Positions 40,301 through 52,999 of a stretch of DNA of 64,000 bases are shown here, piece by piece. The first letter of the stretch is position 1, and each line of letters opens with the position of its first letter. Below the pieces are notes generated by a model that worked only from the letters and a program-made list of their open reading frames with translations, was not told where the DNA came from and searched no databases. The position numbers and the translations under genes are program-made. Source of the DNA: Ascaris suum (lineage: Eukaryota > Nematoda > Chromadorea > Rhabditida > Ascarididae); assembly GCA_013433145.1 (NCBI GenBank), contig CM024187.1, positions 20,511,826 through 20,575,825 on the forward strand, in the 5' to 3' direction.

Positions 40301-43300
40301 CCTCAAATTGATGACGCATCACCATGCATAGTCACATCATAGTTAGGTTACGAATGAAGTAATTCAAATAATAATATTTTCAAAAATCTTCAGCAAGAAA
40401 GTCAACGATGAAGTTTGCTCTGATTTAGGATCCTTATGGGTTAGGAACTAATGAGAAGCGGGCGGATGACTGCGAATCGCTCTTCCGAAAACAATATCAC
40501 TAGATTATAACAACAAAAATATCTCATCAATGCATCAGCGACAATAATTATAAAACGCAATATGACTCTGGTGGATGAGAAAGTGATAAACGAAAAAAAA
40601 AAAATAAATGCGCGTTCATTTATTTGAACAACAGGAAGAGCGCAGACACGGAGCATAAAAAGCCTTTTGAGAAAATAAATAAAAGTGCTGCATTCATCAC
40701 CTCATTTTCTGAACTTAATAACGAATATAATTTTATATGCTCATCAATAAGATATATTAGATGATTGGCAAATATCAACGAGCAACTGATCACGTTAACG
40801 AGCAACAACTTTTAATGATTATATTCCAAAGTGTATAAACTTTTACGGCTGATCAATTTTTTGCAAGCGACTTTACTCTTGCAAACTAAAAATACCAAGA
40901 AAACAATTAAGGCAGTAAAAATAAAAACAAAGGATTCAATGAGTGAAAGTGGATTGAAAAAACTGAAAAACGAAATGAAGGACCAGCGTTAACGTTGGGC
41001 CAACATGATTGAGCCAATTGAAGGCAATTTCGAATGGTACTTAAAACTTCATCAAAACCACATTCTACAAGAAACGAGGTACGAGGAATCAAAAATTTTA
41101 CGAGTTGATTCTGATAACCTGATTGAATATCATCCAGCGCAAACAATTATCGAAAAAAACAATTAAGACAAATGTGAGATCAAAGATGTTTCTTAAAACC
41201 GCCAAGAAAATTTACTGGGAAGGTAAATGATGCCATGGAGCCTCTTGCAACGAGTAAATAAGAAGAAGCGAATAGTACCGTTTTGATTAGAAGGAATGAG
41301 TATTTCTCATTTAGTTGCCGAATAAAAAAAAAAATTCCAGCCGATAAAAAAATACAGCTGTCTGACAATTTGCGTCATTTCGTCAAAATGTTTCGCTCGC
41401 GATAAAATCATACAAAAGGAAAAACTCATGCTATATAGAAATATAAAAGATTTGAGAAACCGGAATTACGAATGATTATTTTTTTTTCAAATTATAGTCT
41501 CTGTACTCTTAAGAGCAAGCGACCGACTGTATGTTGGATATAAATCAGCCGAGTAATTAGTGTTGATAATGGAATTTTTAGCAATATGGCGATAAAACAA
41601 TACTTCCGTAAAGGCCAAATTTATCGAGTATATCAAAGAAAAAACAATTAATAAGGAAAGTGCACTTCTTTGATGCGTTGTTGTTAAATATGAAATATAT
41701 AGATGTAAGTAAAAAAAAAAAAATTCTAAACAATACGAGAAAAAACACGAATAAAAAAGTTCTCAATAACTCGAATAGGAGAACGAATTTGCCCTACACA
41801 TACCACGACAGGAAAAATAAAAGAGCGAACATCCCACATTACAAGCCATTAATATTTAGTTGAAGTATATGCTTCCACCATGTTAGTGCCGTTTTGCCTA
41901 TGTCGGAATGCATACAATGGCTTATGCAAATATACCAAAATTCCTTCCAAAGGAAACGCCGCCTTCATGTGTTCAATATTCATGCAAAATGCGATAGTTT
42001 TTATCGCTTTTATAAAAGTGCAAATAAACGTTTCTGAAAAAGAGTTGAAGGAATGCCGCAAAACGAGTAAACATGACTGCTCAGGATATCTTTTTTTTTT
42101 TAATCGGCCTTTCCATATTTCTTGCCAAAGTGCTGAAAAGAAGAGCGAAAACCGCACTTTGAGCCAGAAAAACCGCCCATGAACCGAACTACTAACTCAT
42201 ACGACAAAAAAAAGAAAACAATTATACTCACCCAATATTCAAAAGATCTTTTACCGATGCTGATTTCTCGAAGCATTTATAATGAGCCTTAACAATTACC
42301 CACTAATTTTGGAAGTAACTGTGTTCAGTGAAGTGAAGAAAATTAAAAATTGACGAAATGCTAACCCTTCGACGAAAAGAGTCTCGTTCGCGACACATGC
42401 TCGAAAAGCCGGCAATTATTAAACAACTTCCAACTAGTACGAAAATTAACTTCGGAATTATTGCGAAGCCAAGAAGCGCCCATGGATCTGCGTTACCCAC
42501 TGAGCAAACACCAGTTAATTCCGATGCATCCAACTGCAAAAATTGCGATTTTTTTTTTTTTTTTTTGAGGCAACAAATTGGCGAATACCGACGATTGCCT
42601 TCATGTTTGTACTAATATGAAACAATAACTTATAGCAAGAGTTATTTCTTCAGAATGGAAGTATTCATTAAAATGCAAACAGCACAACGCCTCGAGAAGA
42701 GTCGCTTCCTGTAAAAATCATCATCTCTTAACCAGTACATTTTAAGCGTTGATTTACTTTTAACTGCAGACGCAGTGAAAGATGAGAGATACTTATTTCA
42801 CAATTGCGAAACATCTCGTATATTTCTGAAATTATAAAGAATAAAGGTAAATTATCATTGTGCGATATTAAAAGCAAACCAAACGATTCAATGCAGCAAT
42901 AAAATTGTACAAGCCAAATATTGGCCCCTATAAAAAGCATTTACAACAACTATATTTTAAAAAAGGCTCACAATGGGGTCCCCAACCTAAAAAAAAGTAT
43001 GTTGTGACGATAGGTTAATTAATGCAGGCCACAACGTGTGCATCAGCCTCAAGAAGGCAAACATCAAACCTTATGCGTTGTAAGCACGGCAATAGTAAGA
43101 AGCGCCGGAAGTGCCCATGCAACCAGATGCAGATAGCTGCTCCAAGCGTCGATCCCTTCGGGCACCCATTTGCGAGCAGCCGACAGATACCTTTAATCGG
43201 TATCATGTTTACATCTTCTCAGCTGTATCCGCTACGTTTCAGGTAATTCTCTACATTCTACTAGATAATCTGCCAATATGTTAATGATAGATCATGTTCT

Positions 43301-46300
43301 ACAATTTCCACTCTAACACTAGCATTCTTTTCACCACTGTAGCTGACGATTTCTGAAATTGAACGTGCATAATGCAATTGAACTAGTTTAGTTGACAGAA
43401 TAAGGTAAATCTTTTTTAATATTGAAATTGAACTTTTCAAACCAAAAACGCTATGCAATAGCAAGCAGGGAGAAACTTGCTCATTTATGCTTAGACAGTA
43501 TTAGTGACGCTTGCTAGAATTAGCATTGGATGTCTCTGCCGAAATACGCATACCTAAGTACAAATAGCTTCTGCACATAGCAAAGAATTTCAAAAAGCAC
43601 ATCTGGATTGTTTTATCTATGTGATTTAATAAAATATTAGAGCATTTCAGGCTGCATACTGAAACTGAATCGGTACATGCACAGCACGATGAAGCAAGCG
43701 TGTACCTCGAACTACAAAACTCCATTCAATCTCAGCGTTACATAGAAGTTTAGAAATGCGTTGAGCGTTGCGGTGCAGCAATTGCAATACTTAAAATTCA
43801 GTGGTTAAGGTCGATTTGTGAACCGCCGCTCCTGATTTTCTCTTTTATTAAAATAACACGGTCAATATTGGCCACCTGGAACATGAATTTCTAGCTCAGG
43901 ACCATATGGTGATGTAAAGCTTTCTTTGCTTACAGTAGAAAATATATCTGCAACATTTTTGGAGAGTGTTGCAGTTAGTTGCAATCAAAAACATCACATT
44001 TGCTGCCGACAATATTAATTTTTTTTTTCATTTTGTGATTAGCTTAAGACGCCTAATACAGGAAGGCTTGATGCACAAACACTTATGAAGCATTTACGGC
44101 GAGCATCCTTTTCACCTTTGGGAGGTTAATAAGCAATATACTTTGCGGCTCAAAGGGAAAGTGTGGAATTTAAAACTGCGAGAAAGATTTTGCAGGTAGA
44201 ATAAGCAAAAGCAGCAGAATGGTAACGCTTGAAGAGCTCGCCTGCTGAGCGTAGCTAATGTACTGCATTGAAAGTTGCATCAAAAGTCGCATCACGCTCA
44301 TTAACGTGAATCTTCAACAACCTCTTGCTTCTTTTTGTGCACGGATTGGTCGGCATATATGTGAGCGGTTTTTTTTTTATTTGGTGTCTGCGTGCACGTA
44401 AAGCACCTCGAATGCAAAATGAGCGGCGTCGATCACGACGAGAAAGAGCACACTGATAGTCAGTATGCTCTCTGTATCGGAGGATCGCTGTATGTGCCTA
44501 CGCCGAATGTGGCTTCGAGGCCGTGCAACACTCTCATGGATTGCAATCAACGCTCTTCGAACGCTATTACATACAACGCCATTAATAGCACAACGAATAG
44601 AATGCGCGCCTCTGCTCCCCAAACATAAAGCAATTAGCGAACACTCACTTCCAACACTATCGATGTCCCAGCTTCATTATTTGCTATCCCTCCATTAAAG
44701 CCCCTCCCTTGCTCTCCCCTCCTTCTTCATGCTTCACATTCAAAAAAAAGCATCTAAAACCAACAATTCCGCAGGCATTTCATTCAATGAAAACGCACAT
44801 TCCTAACTTGCAATCGTATATTACGTTTTGAGAAGCATTGCGCGAAACAGTAAATTCGTAAGCGCATTTTCGTTAAAAGCATATTTAGCGCAGCAGGAAA
44901 TGAGTTGCACGATTGGGGGACTCAGAGAAAAGGATGGCAATATCCTTTCGGCGGTCGATACGCCCACATTCAATTATGGAAGACCTCCGCTCAACAGAGC
45001 AATTTCCACAAAAAAGCCTCGAAAATTAGATTTATTCTCGTTTGGTCTTATTGACGAATGGACTCTATTAGAGAAAGGCAATCCGAGCGTTACTGTGATG
45101 GATATTCTTTTATTTCTCATAAATTAAGCATACTCTTTTTTTTCGTAGATTTTTCACTAAATATTTCTGAAACGTTTCAAAGCAATGGAACCGATGAATA
45201 TACAACAAGGAATCGTTAGGAACTTCAAAAATGTCCAAGAAAGCCGAGTTGCTATTGCTGAAGAGACAATGTTTTCCTTTTAAAAACTGAGTAAGTGCTT
45301 CTTTATTTATTTCATCAAGCGGAACTCGTCGAATGATAGCCGTTCTTGAAGAATGGACGATCGTCCTTACTGACTTATGTCAGCTTCAATCGGTTTCAAC
45401 AGACTTGTTTTTTAAAAAAATCGCACAGTGCGATTAAGTATTCTCCTATCGATTTCTTCCGTAAACATAATACAGTATAGAAATAAGAACAACTAGTGAA
45501 ATGAGTAAAAGAAACGAATATAAGTACCATGTAAATGTTAGCATAAGCCACCACAGACTGCTCGCCATAGAGAAGTAATAGGTGAGGATGAACGATATGA
45601 CGCATGGTGTGTTATCCAATGTGCCAATAATTAGGAACGATTGTCCGGTAGGGATACGCTCGCATGCACTGCGCTCATAGGAAATGAAAGCACGACTCAA
45701 TGAAGGCAATGAGAAGAGCATATAGCATGCTGACAAGTAGAATATAGAGCTGAAATTGTTCATATTTCCCATCACATTGCTCAGATCAATCACCGATTGG
45801 CATTCATATTGCTCAGCTGTACAAAGAATTTGGAAAGTGCATCAAAGCAAAGAGGCATAGGGCAACTGTATATAGAAGAAAGTAGTTTTGAGTGGTGGCG
45901 GAAATACAGCGCCAAACAATATCCGTTGCGAGACCTCTTTGAAGCATCATCTATGACGCATTACTTAACTGCCAATCGCGCACGTTATTTGTGCTCAAGC
46001 ATGCGAACAATTTTCTCACATTGATCTATATACAGCAAATGGATGCCAGAAAAGGAGTTTAATGGCTTGAAAAGAATCAAATATAGAGCACATGAATTGC
46101 GTATTTTTGGGTGATCTAAAAACGCATATGGGAAATTCGATTACTGCTCGTTAGCTTTCTCTAAATGCAAAGCAGGTAGGATTATAAGAAAGTGCCACAT
46201 GAGTTGAATCGAATTTTTCTCGAATAATTTAGGGCTGAAATGTGTTTTGCAGATTACAAAGGTACAATCTCATTAAGTATGAGTATGCGTATTGATATGA

Positions 46301-49300
46301 TGCGAAAAGAATTGGTTTTGTTTTCTTCAACGGTTTCTCCCAACGATAACGCTATGTGGACGAGAGGCACATAAAGAAGACATTAAGGGTTGGCGAGTTG
46401 GCCGCAATAACCGTAATTTATTCGGGCCAAACAGTCGTCATTCATCAATGAGCCCTGAGCCTTTGTATGTGTCAGCCGGCCGATGGGAAAGAGGCGAGCG
46501 CAATACTTCATTCTCATTCCGTCCCTTCTTCTCACCGCCAACACTCATAAAACAATGCGTACTTCTTTCCGCATTCTAAATCCTTTTCAAACTCAATAAA
46601 ACCTCATAAAAATCTCAATTATTTCTTTCAGTGTTATTAAATCTGAAAACGATAAAAAATTTGCACACTGTTATTTTAGTCATTTTGTAATTATAACGCC
46701 ACATAAAGTTTGTCATTTTGCAATGAGATAAGTAGAAGTGGTAAAAGGTTCTTTTATTGCTTAAATGAAAAATCTTTCGTTTACTTAAAACGGAATCTCA
46801 CTAATTTTGAAACGTATGGCACGCCAAAAGCATAATCAATATGAATTCGACAATTGCACAACGAAAAACGAACCGTTCCGGGAAACGAAATCGTTGCCTA
46901 TCGATGAGGAACGTGAGCACCGTGAAAGTGGTAATAGCGAGATTGATTGAAGCCCATAAAAGCATCCAAAATCGAGCAAACTCCTTTTTCGCGTCATCGA
47001 ACATGCCATCGCGATTGCATTGCAATGCGCAATGACCATTACGATCCGTCGGGTCTAGATTCACCAAGTCATTAGGACAAGTTGGAATCGCCTTCGCAAA
47101 TATTCGTCCTTCAATACTAGTCACTGAATCACGTTGTTCGCTTTCCAGTTGACTGAAAATATTGTTCTGTTATTTTTTTTTTTTTTTTGCATCGATTTCC
47201 GCACTCATTTTTGCAAACCCCCATTTGCAAAGCACATTACAGCAATACCATTTCTTTGCGTATGTACGTGAGCGTATCCCATTCATCTGTCTAGAAGTTA
47301 GTAGATCGGAAATCGCTAAAGCTACAAAATTTGATATGATATGTACCAATGATTTCTAAAATCAACAGTCAATTAGACTGGTAAATTTCGTAAGCAATTA
47401 CGGTCATCTAAAGGTAGAAAAAAAATCTTTCACTTGTCTGATTTTTATTTTAGTCGGACTTTCATCTTCAAATGATCGGTTTGCAATAAAACGAATCTCT
47501 TATAGATTTGTATGAGCAGTCGAGTCAATTAAAATACGAATGCACTATTGGACAATATTTATTATCTCTTAGTAATTCATGAAATTGACTGATGCAATGA
47601 AGGGGATTGGAAAAGCGCATGCTGCGCCATTTCCTCCGTCCGGCGTACTCTTCATTCGCTTTCAAATGCCTCGAAAGAAGGAAAAAAAAATGTTATTAGC
47701 GAATGGAGCATCTGATACCACTTTTGACGGAAAGCGCATAAAAAATTTGGACAAAAGTGGCATCGTTTGGTAAATAGAGCAGATATAAAAGGCGTAATAA
47801 AATGGAATAGATAGTAAAAAAGCTGATAAGGGAAGCGAAGTGCTGCGGACGCTAGCTATCCGAGCCCCCATTCGAGCAATGTTTTCGAAAAACCAACACT
47901 ACATCGTACAATGCCACATTCCAGCGATCTTATATGGTCCAATACTTAAAAAATTTTGCGCTTAATAAATGCAGCAATTTGAATGTAAAAGATTCAAAGG
48001 TGATTCATTTTTCCGATATATGTGAGATTTTTTGAAATACCTTTCAGAAAGTCCATACTGTTTAGAGCATTAAGCAACAAACCAATGCGCGAATGCTAAC
48101 TTGTGGCGCATTAACAAACGCATGCATACGGCCGTCATGCTCTTCTAACATGTGCCATTAGAATAAGACGCTCGTAACTTCGAAACGCACCACATCGAAT
48201 TGAGCAATAATAACAGCCAATTGTATCCGGTTACCGATGTCCAATTTACCTTATACTAATCGCAATTTTTACAAAAGAAGCGAAGTTATATCTTCTGCTA
48301 CAGATAGTTGGAATTTAGTAATCCCCCTCCTCTTTCTATCGTTGTGTTATATTCGATTGGGCTAAACTATGCAAACTGCGTTTGCTTGCAAGCTATCTAC
48401 ACGCTGTTGCACTGATGTACGTACATATTTGCGCTGCTTCAAGCGCAATGAAGAGAGCGCAGCGTAGTCGTGCATCAGCAACAATAAACGCCTACTCTGT
48501 GCCCAAATAGCTGTTGTGCTCGTTGGTTGGCTTCATGCACAGATCAGGCGCCTGTGGAAAACGACTGCAATTCAACAGTTCGGGCCATTCGATTCCGAAT
48601 TTCTCCAAAATTGACACGCAATCTCGCTTTACCTTCAAATAAAAATCGCTTTCTTTTCTTTCTTTTTTTTTTCTTCTACAACAACCTTAACGTAACACCG
48701 CCATATTAAGTGAGTAGATGAGAAATGTTAGACGAGAGAAATTACGTTTTATGCGGTGAAATGAAACTAATGCATCAATGCTTGCAATAAACTGTAGTGA
48801 GATTAATCGAAATACAATGCGATCACGACGACTAGCTAATAATTTTGTTAAGCACTCTAATGACTTTCATTAGACGAAAAGAGCGTTCATTTATGAGATG
48901 CATTGCGTTATTTCGACAGCACATCATTTTAAGATGACATTACTGCAAAAGAATATTTTCACTCAACGTTCCGGTATATGCCACCAACAGTAGGGAATCT
49001 TTTTCAATCATGATCTATAGTGAAGCGTTAAGTAAAAGCAATCCATCTCCGCGCCGGATAACGTCTTAAAATGAACTATCTCGTTGATTAGGTATTGTTT
49101 GATCAATAAAATAATCATTGTTAATATGTAGTGAATAAAATTACCTAGTGGAAGAGTTGCTAAATGAAGAAAAACAAATGGGCATTTAAGAATGTGAAAA
49201 GGAGCATAGGAATGAATCAGTGGAATATTCCTCTCAGAATGCGTTTTCCGCTTTGTGAGGGTCTTTTTGCGAAACGAAACGAAACGCCTGAATGATAATG

Positions 49301-50379
49301 CTATAAACTGCTAATAAAATGCGATCGATTTGCGCGGCGATCTGCAATGCGCTCGAATTGTGAATGTATCGATTGAAACCGATTTTTACCGAAATAATAT
49401 ACCACATCAACGAAAAACGAATCCATTGAACTGTATATTCGATGCTGTAAAATATCGTCTGCACAACATTCTCCTATATATTTGCATAAAGAAACGCCTA
49501 AAGACGAAATGAGACAATGATAATTCGATTAGTGAAATATTTGATAAATGAAGATGTTAGAGTGGCACTAACTTCCTCACAAACAGAGCGACAGCTAGTT
49601 ACTGCCTGTGGCATGAGCTCGGGACACATTGGCGCGAACACGCTGCATACGAAGAACTTGATATGCGGATTGCAGTTTGTTTTGATCAACGGCTTGAAAT
49701 GCTCGGTTTGCGTTTGCAGCTGAAATTATTCAAATCGACACTAGCGGACGTATCGCATCACACATTCAGCAATGATCAATTCGGGTGTCGGTCAATGTTG
49801 ACAGCAAAAGTGACAAGGAAACAAAACAAAAAAAATCAACGCACGCTTTGTTGGTCCGGCTGCGGCAACGAATTGGGGAAGTAGGTGTACTTGTAAGGGA
49901 TATCCTTGCATAGAGGAATCTCTATCGGCTCACATCGACTTCGACTCGCCTGCAAACAACTCTTACATATGTGAGAGTCATAGACACTTTATTTAACTCT
50001 GGTGTAAAGAGTGATATGCGTGCTAGCACTAAGTACTAAGCTTCAATCAGCAGCGTTTATAAAGGATGCCGCGCGATGTTTTCATCCGCCAAAAGCATTT
50101 ATCAATAGCCGAAGAATGTTTCTGGCAAAAAAAAGTGAGAGCGGTGTATGCATGTTAGATAAGACGAAAAGAGAAGGCTTATCTGAGTGTGAAACAAACG
50201 AATCAGACTACTGACTGTTTTAAAAGAACGAATGAAAAGTTTTTGAGTGATAATCTCGAAGTTGAGGACGAAAGGTGGAATAAAGGTGTGACCTGTTCAA
50301 AGATGGAGGCATATATCAGATGGGGAAACAACAAGAGGAGTAGGATCTGAGGCCACGGAGAGGGGGCCGCGATCAGCAT
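37339..50379 (-). CDS. Frizzled-family Wnt receptor, complete
   Basis: Ten coding exons on the minus strand, in gene order: 50293-50379, 49845-49949, 49573-49719, 48496-48632, 46874-47152, 45528-45749, 43070-43190, 42366-42533, 38027-38227, 37339-37647. The sum is 1776 nt, 591 residues plus TGA. The ATG at 50379 is the first after an in-frame stop. Signal peptide: [13 protein letters not shown]. The Wnt-binding CRD spans about residues 35-145 with ten cysteines (CEPIEIPLC ... SCRSVCEE ... [11 protein letters not shown] ... LCM). TM1 is near 220-242 (FTVLTFLID), then SIFYLSACY (TM2), [15 protein letters not shown] (TM3), [16 protein letters not shown] (TM4), ELTGVCSVG and TM5, [13 protein letters not shown] (TM6) and [13 protein letters not shown] (TM7). 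KTFHSW, residues 515-520, is the KTxxxW Dishevelled-binding motif. The 71-residue tail is rich in Ser/Thr/Pro with [11 protein letters not shown], and its end (SKIV) is not a classical class I PDZ ligand. The donor after exon 9 is CAG|GCAAGT, a GC-AG intron. Which of the nematode Frizzled subtypes it is cannot be settled by eye. Confidence 0.96.
38228..42365 (-). other. Long Frizzled intron 8 (about 4.1 kb)
   Basis: It runs from the donor AGG|GTTAGC to the acceptor TTTTTTTACAG (minus strand). It is AT-rich with poly-A/T runs at about 39110-39123 and 40588-40602. No open frame inside it resembles a nested gene. Confidence 0.7.
47153..48495 (-). other. Frizzled intron 4, no nested gene seen
   Basis: It separates the end of the CRD from the linker and TM1 exon. 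The minus-strand frame 47662-47871 and the plus frame 47579-47773 have no family resemblance. A long T run lies at about 47173-47188 on the plus strand. Confidence 0.6.
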
Positions 50380-50594
50380 CCAGGGCACGGCTTTCGCTGC
50401 AAATGCGAAATGCGCTCACACCACGACGAACATTCGCCGGCTCAGGCCGCGCATAAAAGAGAAAAGAAAGGCTGACGGCCAGTTTGCCACGCCTCCCTCC
50501 GCACTAAAAAGGCCAATATTTTATCCACACAAATTTATTACCGCTCGTTTCGCCTCGTCGGCGACCATATTTTCTTTTCTTTCCTCCTTTTCAG

Positions 50595-50752
50595 CTCGTA
50601 TTACATCGAAACCCGTTTACCATTACAGAATGCACTTTTATGAGAGCCAACCAATTGCAATACAATTCACACGATTCATACCACGTCCAGCACCAGCTCA
50701 ACCAGCATTAACCAATGACAATTATCCGCCATCATATTCATCGTTATGCTTA
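50595..50752 (+). CDS. Candidate proline-rich exon with PPxY motif
   Basis: Acceptor TTTCCTCCTTTTCAG is very good and the donor is TGCTTA|GTACCT. Two bases plus 52 codons give SKPVYHYRMHFYESQPIAI, then FIPRPAPAQPALTNDNYPP, SYSSLCL. PPSY fits the WW-domain ligand PPxY and would suit a cytoplasmic tail recruited to NEDD4-type ligases; that role is inference. The exon is transcribed away from Frizzled, its acceptor only 215 bp from the Frizzled ATG. An upstream plus-strand exon would therefore have to overlap the Frizzled gene region, which lowers confidence. Confidence 0.3.
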
Positions 50753-51977
50753 GTACCTGAAAAGCTGACGGATCGAAGAAAATCTTTTCTTGCTTTAATT
50801 GATATAATGTTTCGCTATACGCTCTTAGAACGATGAGAAATAACTCCCATCTGGTGCAATAATTGAAAATCGTATATCTGCCATACCTCATTTCGAATGC
50901 ACTCTCTCTTTCTTTATGATTTTTCGAACAATTTGTGCTACTCCTCATTACTTTTATATCCTCATCTCGCTCTCAGCATAAAGACTAGTTGTTGTTTTAG
51001 GTTGTTTTAATAGCAGTACTAGTAGATGTTGTTGTTGTTGAATACCCACTCAACATTGCACTTACTACTTGGAGTTCATCCATATTCCACGTACCTTTTC
51101 GTGTTTATTAACCAATTCACGATGAGAAAGTCGCTGACAACAAGAACGGCATATGCAGAACAAATAAAGACGCGGAAAGAGGGGAATGCTTCCCTTCAAA
51201 TCTTTTGCTCGAAAATCTCAACGGTTTCTTCCGTAATAGTTAGTAATACCACTTTCTTCCGTAATACCATTGTTGTTCCTCCTCCTCCTCAGCTTATCTA
51301 TCTCCGAAATAAAATCATTCTGTCATGTGAAATTCTCCCCTCAGCGTATAAACTCGTTGACCTCCACAAATGATCAGCACAGGATACTCGAAAATATTCC
51401 ATTCTTTACATTAGCATATCACTACAAGTATTATATCATTTGCGTTAACATAGCAACCAAGGAAATGAAGCTGTCTCTGTATGTACTAGAGAAAATTTAA
51501 TGCCCCTGTTTAAGCGAATCGAATTTTATCTATCTGCGCGCACGGGAGATTGCGTTTTCCCAACTGTTACGTAGCACTCTTTTCGTGTACCGTGCCGATT
51601 AGCGAAGTGGATCAGCGGCCTTATATTTCATTAGGAAGCCACATTTCAAAGTGACAGCTATTTCAGTGATGATAATATGCTTTGAATGTAATTTTCATAG
51701 CGCAATTCGTACGCCTTTCGGCTCACGTTGAAATAAACACCCAGTGAAGCCAACAACCCTCAACTGATCTTTAAAGAAGCTCGAACTTCTAATCGAGTTT
51801 CAATTGTTGGCTTGATAATGCGCAGAGCTGTTGTGTTGTTTTCGAGGTTAATCGTCTATGCGATTGCGTTTAGAATTCATGGAATAAGTACAATAAGCTG
51901 CTTTCAGCTGTACTAATAGAACAAGCTGGTATAGAAATTGTGAAGGCTGATTGGCAGAGGAGCAACAGCATTTGAAT

Positions 51978-52005
51978 TGATCCCACAACAACAACAACAA
52001 CAACC
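51978..52005. repeat. (CAA)n microsatellite
   Basis: About six uninterrupted CAA units inside otherwise anonymous sequence. A partner TTG run (GTTGTTGTTGTTG) lies near 51028-51041. Neither is bracketed by splice sites. Confidence 0.8.
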
Positions 52006-52230
52006 CATCGTCCACTTTCTTTCTTTATATCGACGTGGTCATCGGCCATCGGTTATCGCGAATCGGTCAGTGAACGTCAACGCGCAGCAAATTCGCAAAT
52101 CACCAGGGACGTCCAATAAATGTTCTAACCTATTCACTCATAAGATGCATCTCACATCGTTATATTGACTGCTTTCGATCAGCACTACTTCAGGTGAAGC
52201 ATGTGTTGTTTCATTCTTACGCACTACTGA

Positions 52231-52260
52231 CCACTATATGCAAATTTTTGTATATAGTGG
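52231..52260. repeat. 9-bp perfect inverted repeat
   Basis: CCACTATAT at 52231-52239 and ATATAGTGG at 52252-52260 flank a 12-base AT-rich loop. No adjacent gene is identified, so a role as terminator or operator is not supported. Confidence 0.6.
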
Positions 52261-52999
52261 TAGTTGTGTGTAAAATCTTTCGAACCATTTTATGAGTTTT
52301 TGTCTCCAATACATCTAACAAAACAGAACTGTTTTATTCGCAAAAATACATCAATAAAGAAGAAACTATTTCTATGCGCTTTTGCAAATTTGACAATTGT
52401 GATGATATTGTTTCGTTGCGAATATGCGTCTGTCTTTCCATACGGTAACTTCATCGAAGCTCGAGAAAAGAAATTTGGCGGATATGCTAAACACCAATCC
52501 AAAACCTCCTGTAGCATATTTCACGTTGAACTATCACGTACAAGAACTATAGGAATCAAAATCTGTTTTTTTTTTTTAAATGCGCACATTTTGCATTTGC
52601 ATAACGAACACAGTTCGATGAAAACACGAAGGTGTTGGTTTTTGTTGATCTTAACTTGTGGAACTAGTTAAACGGATGAGTGGTATGCAATATCATGATA
52701 ACTCAGTTGGCATTCTTCTCTACTTATTTCAACCTGCGAATGAAATAGACGATATGTTTTTTTTTTTTTCAGCAATCAAGAAAGTCCCCTTAAATGGACG
52801 CTCGAAATGAAAAATCATATTCATTCAGCAGTACTAAAATGATAGGATTTATTGTTTTCGTAAAAGCTTTAATTTCAAATACCTTCTCATAAATGAGCAT
52901 TTTAAAGTGTAATCGTTATTGTTGAGTGAACTTTTATAAATGCAGCAAAAATGATGGGGAATATTAGCATATCTCGCAATACCGCTCATAAGCACTCAA

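Noticed and set aside
44377..44628. Minus-strand frame with a hydrophobic stretch inside Frizzled intron 6, first thought to be TM4
   Set aside because: The true TM4 exon ([15 protein letters not shown]) was found at 43070-43190 in the correct phase.
44828..45127. 99-codon plus-strand frame inside a Frizzled intron
   Set aside because: No homology recognised; of a length expected several times by chance.
49234..49464. Minus-strand frame considered as the end of the Frizzled CRD
   Set aside because: It lacks the cysteines. The correct exon with [11 protein letters not shown] lies at 48496-48632.
52264..52671. 135-codon plus-strand frame
   Set aside because: AT-rich composition and no recognised domain or splice signals.
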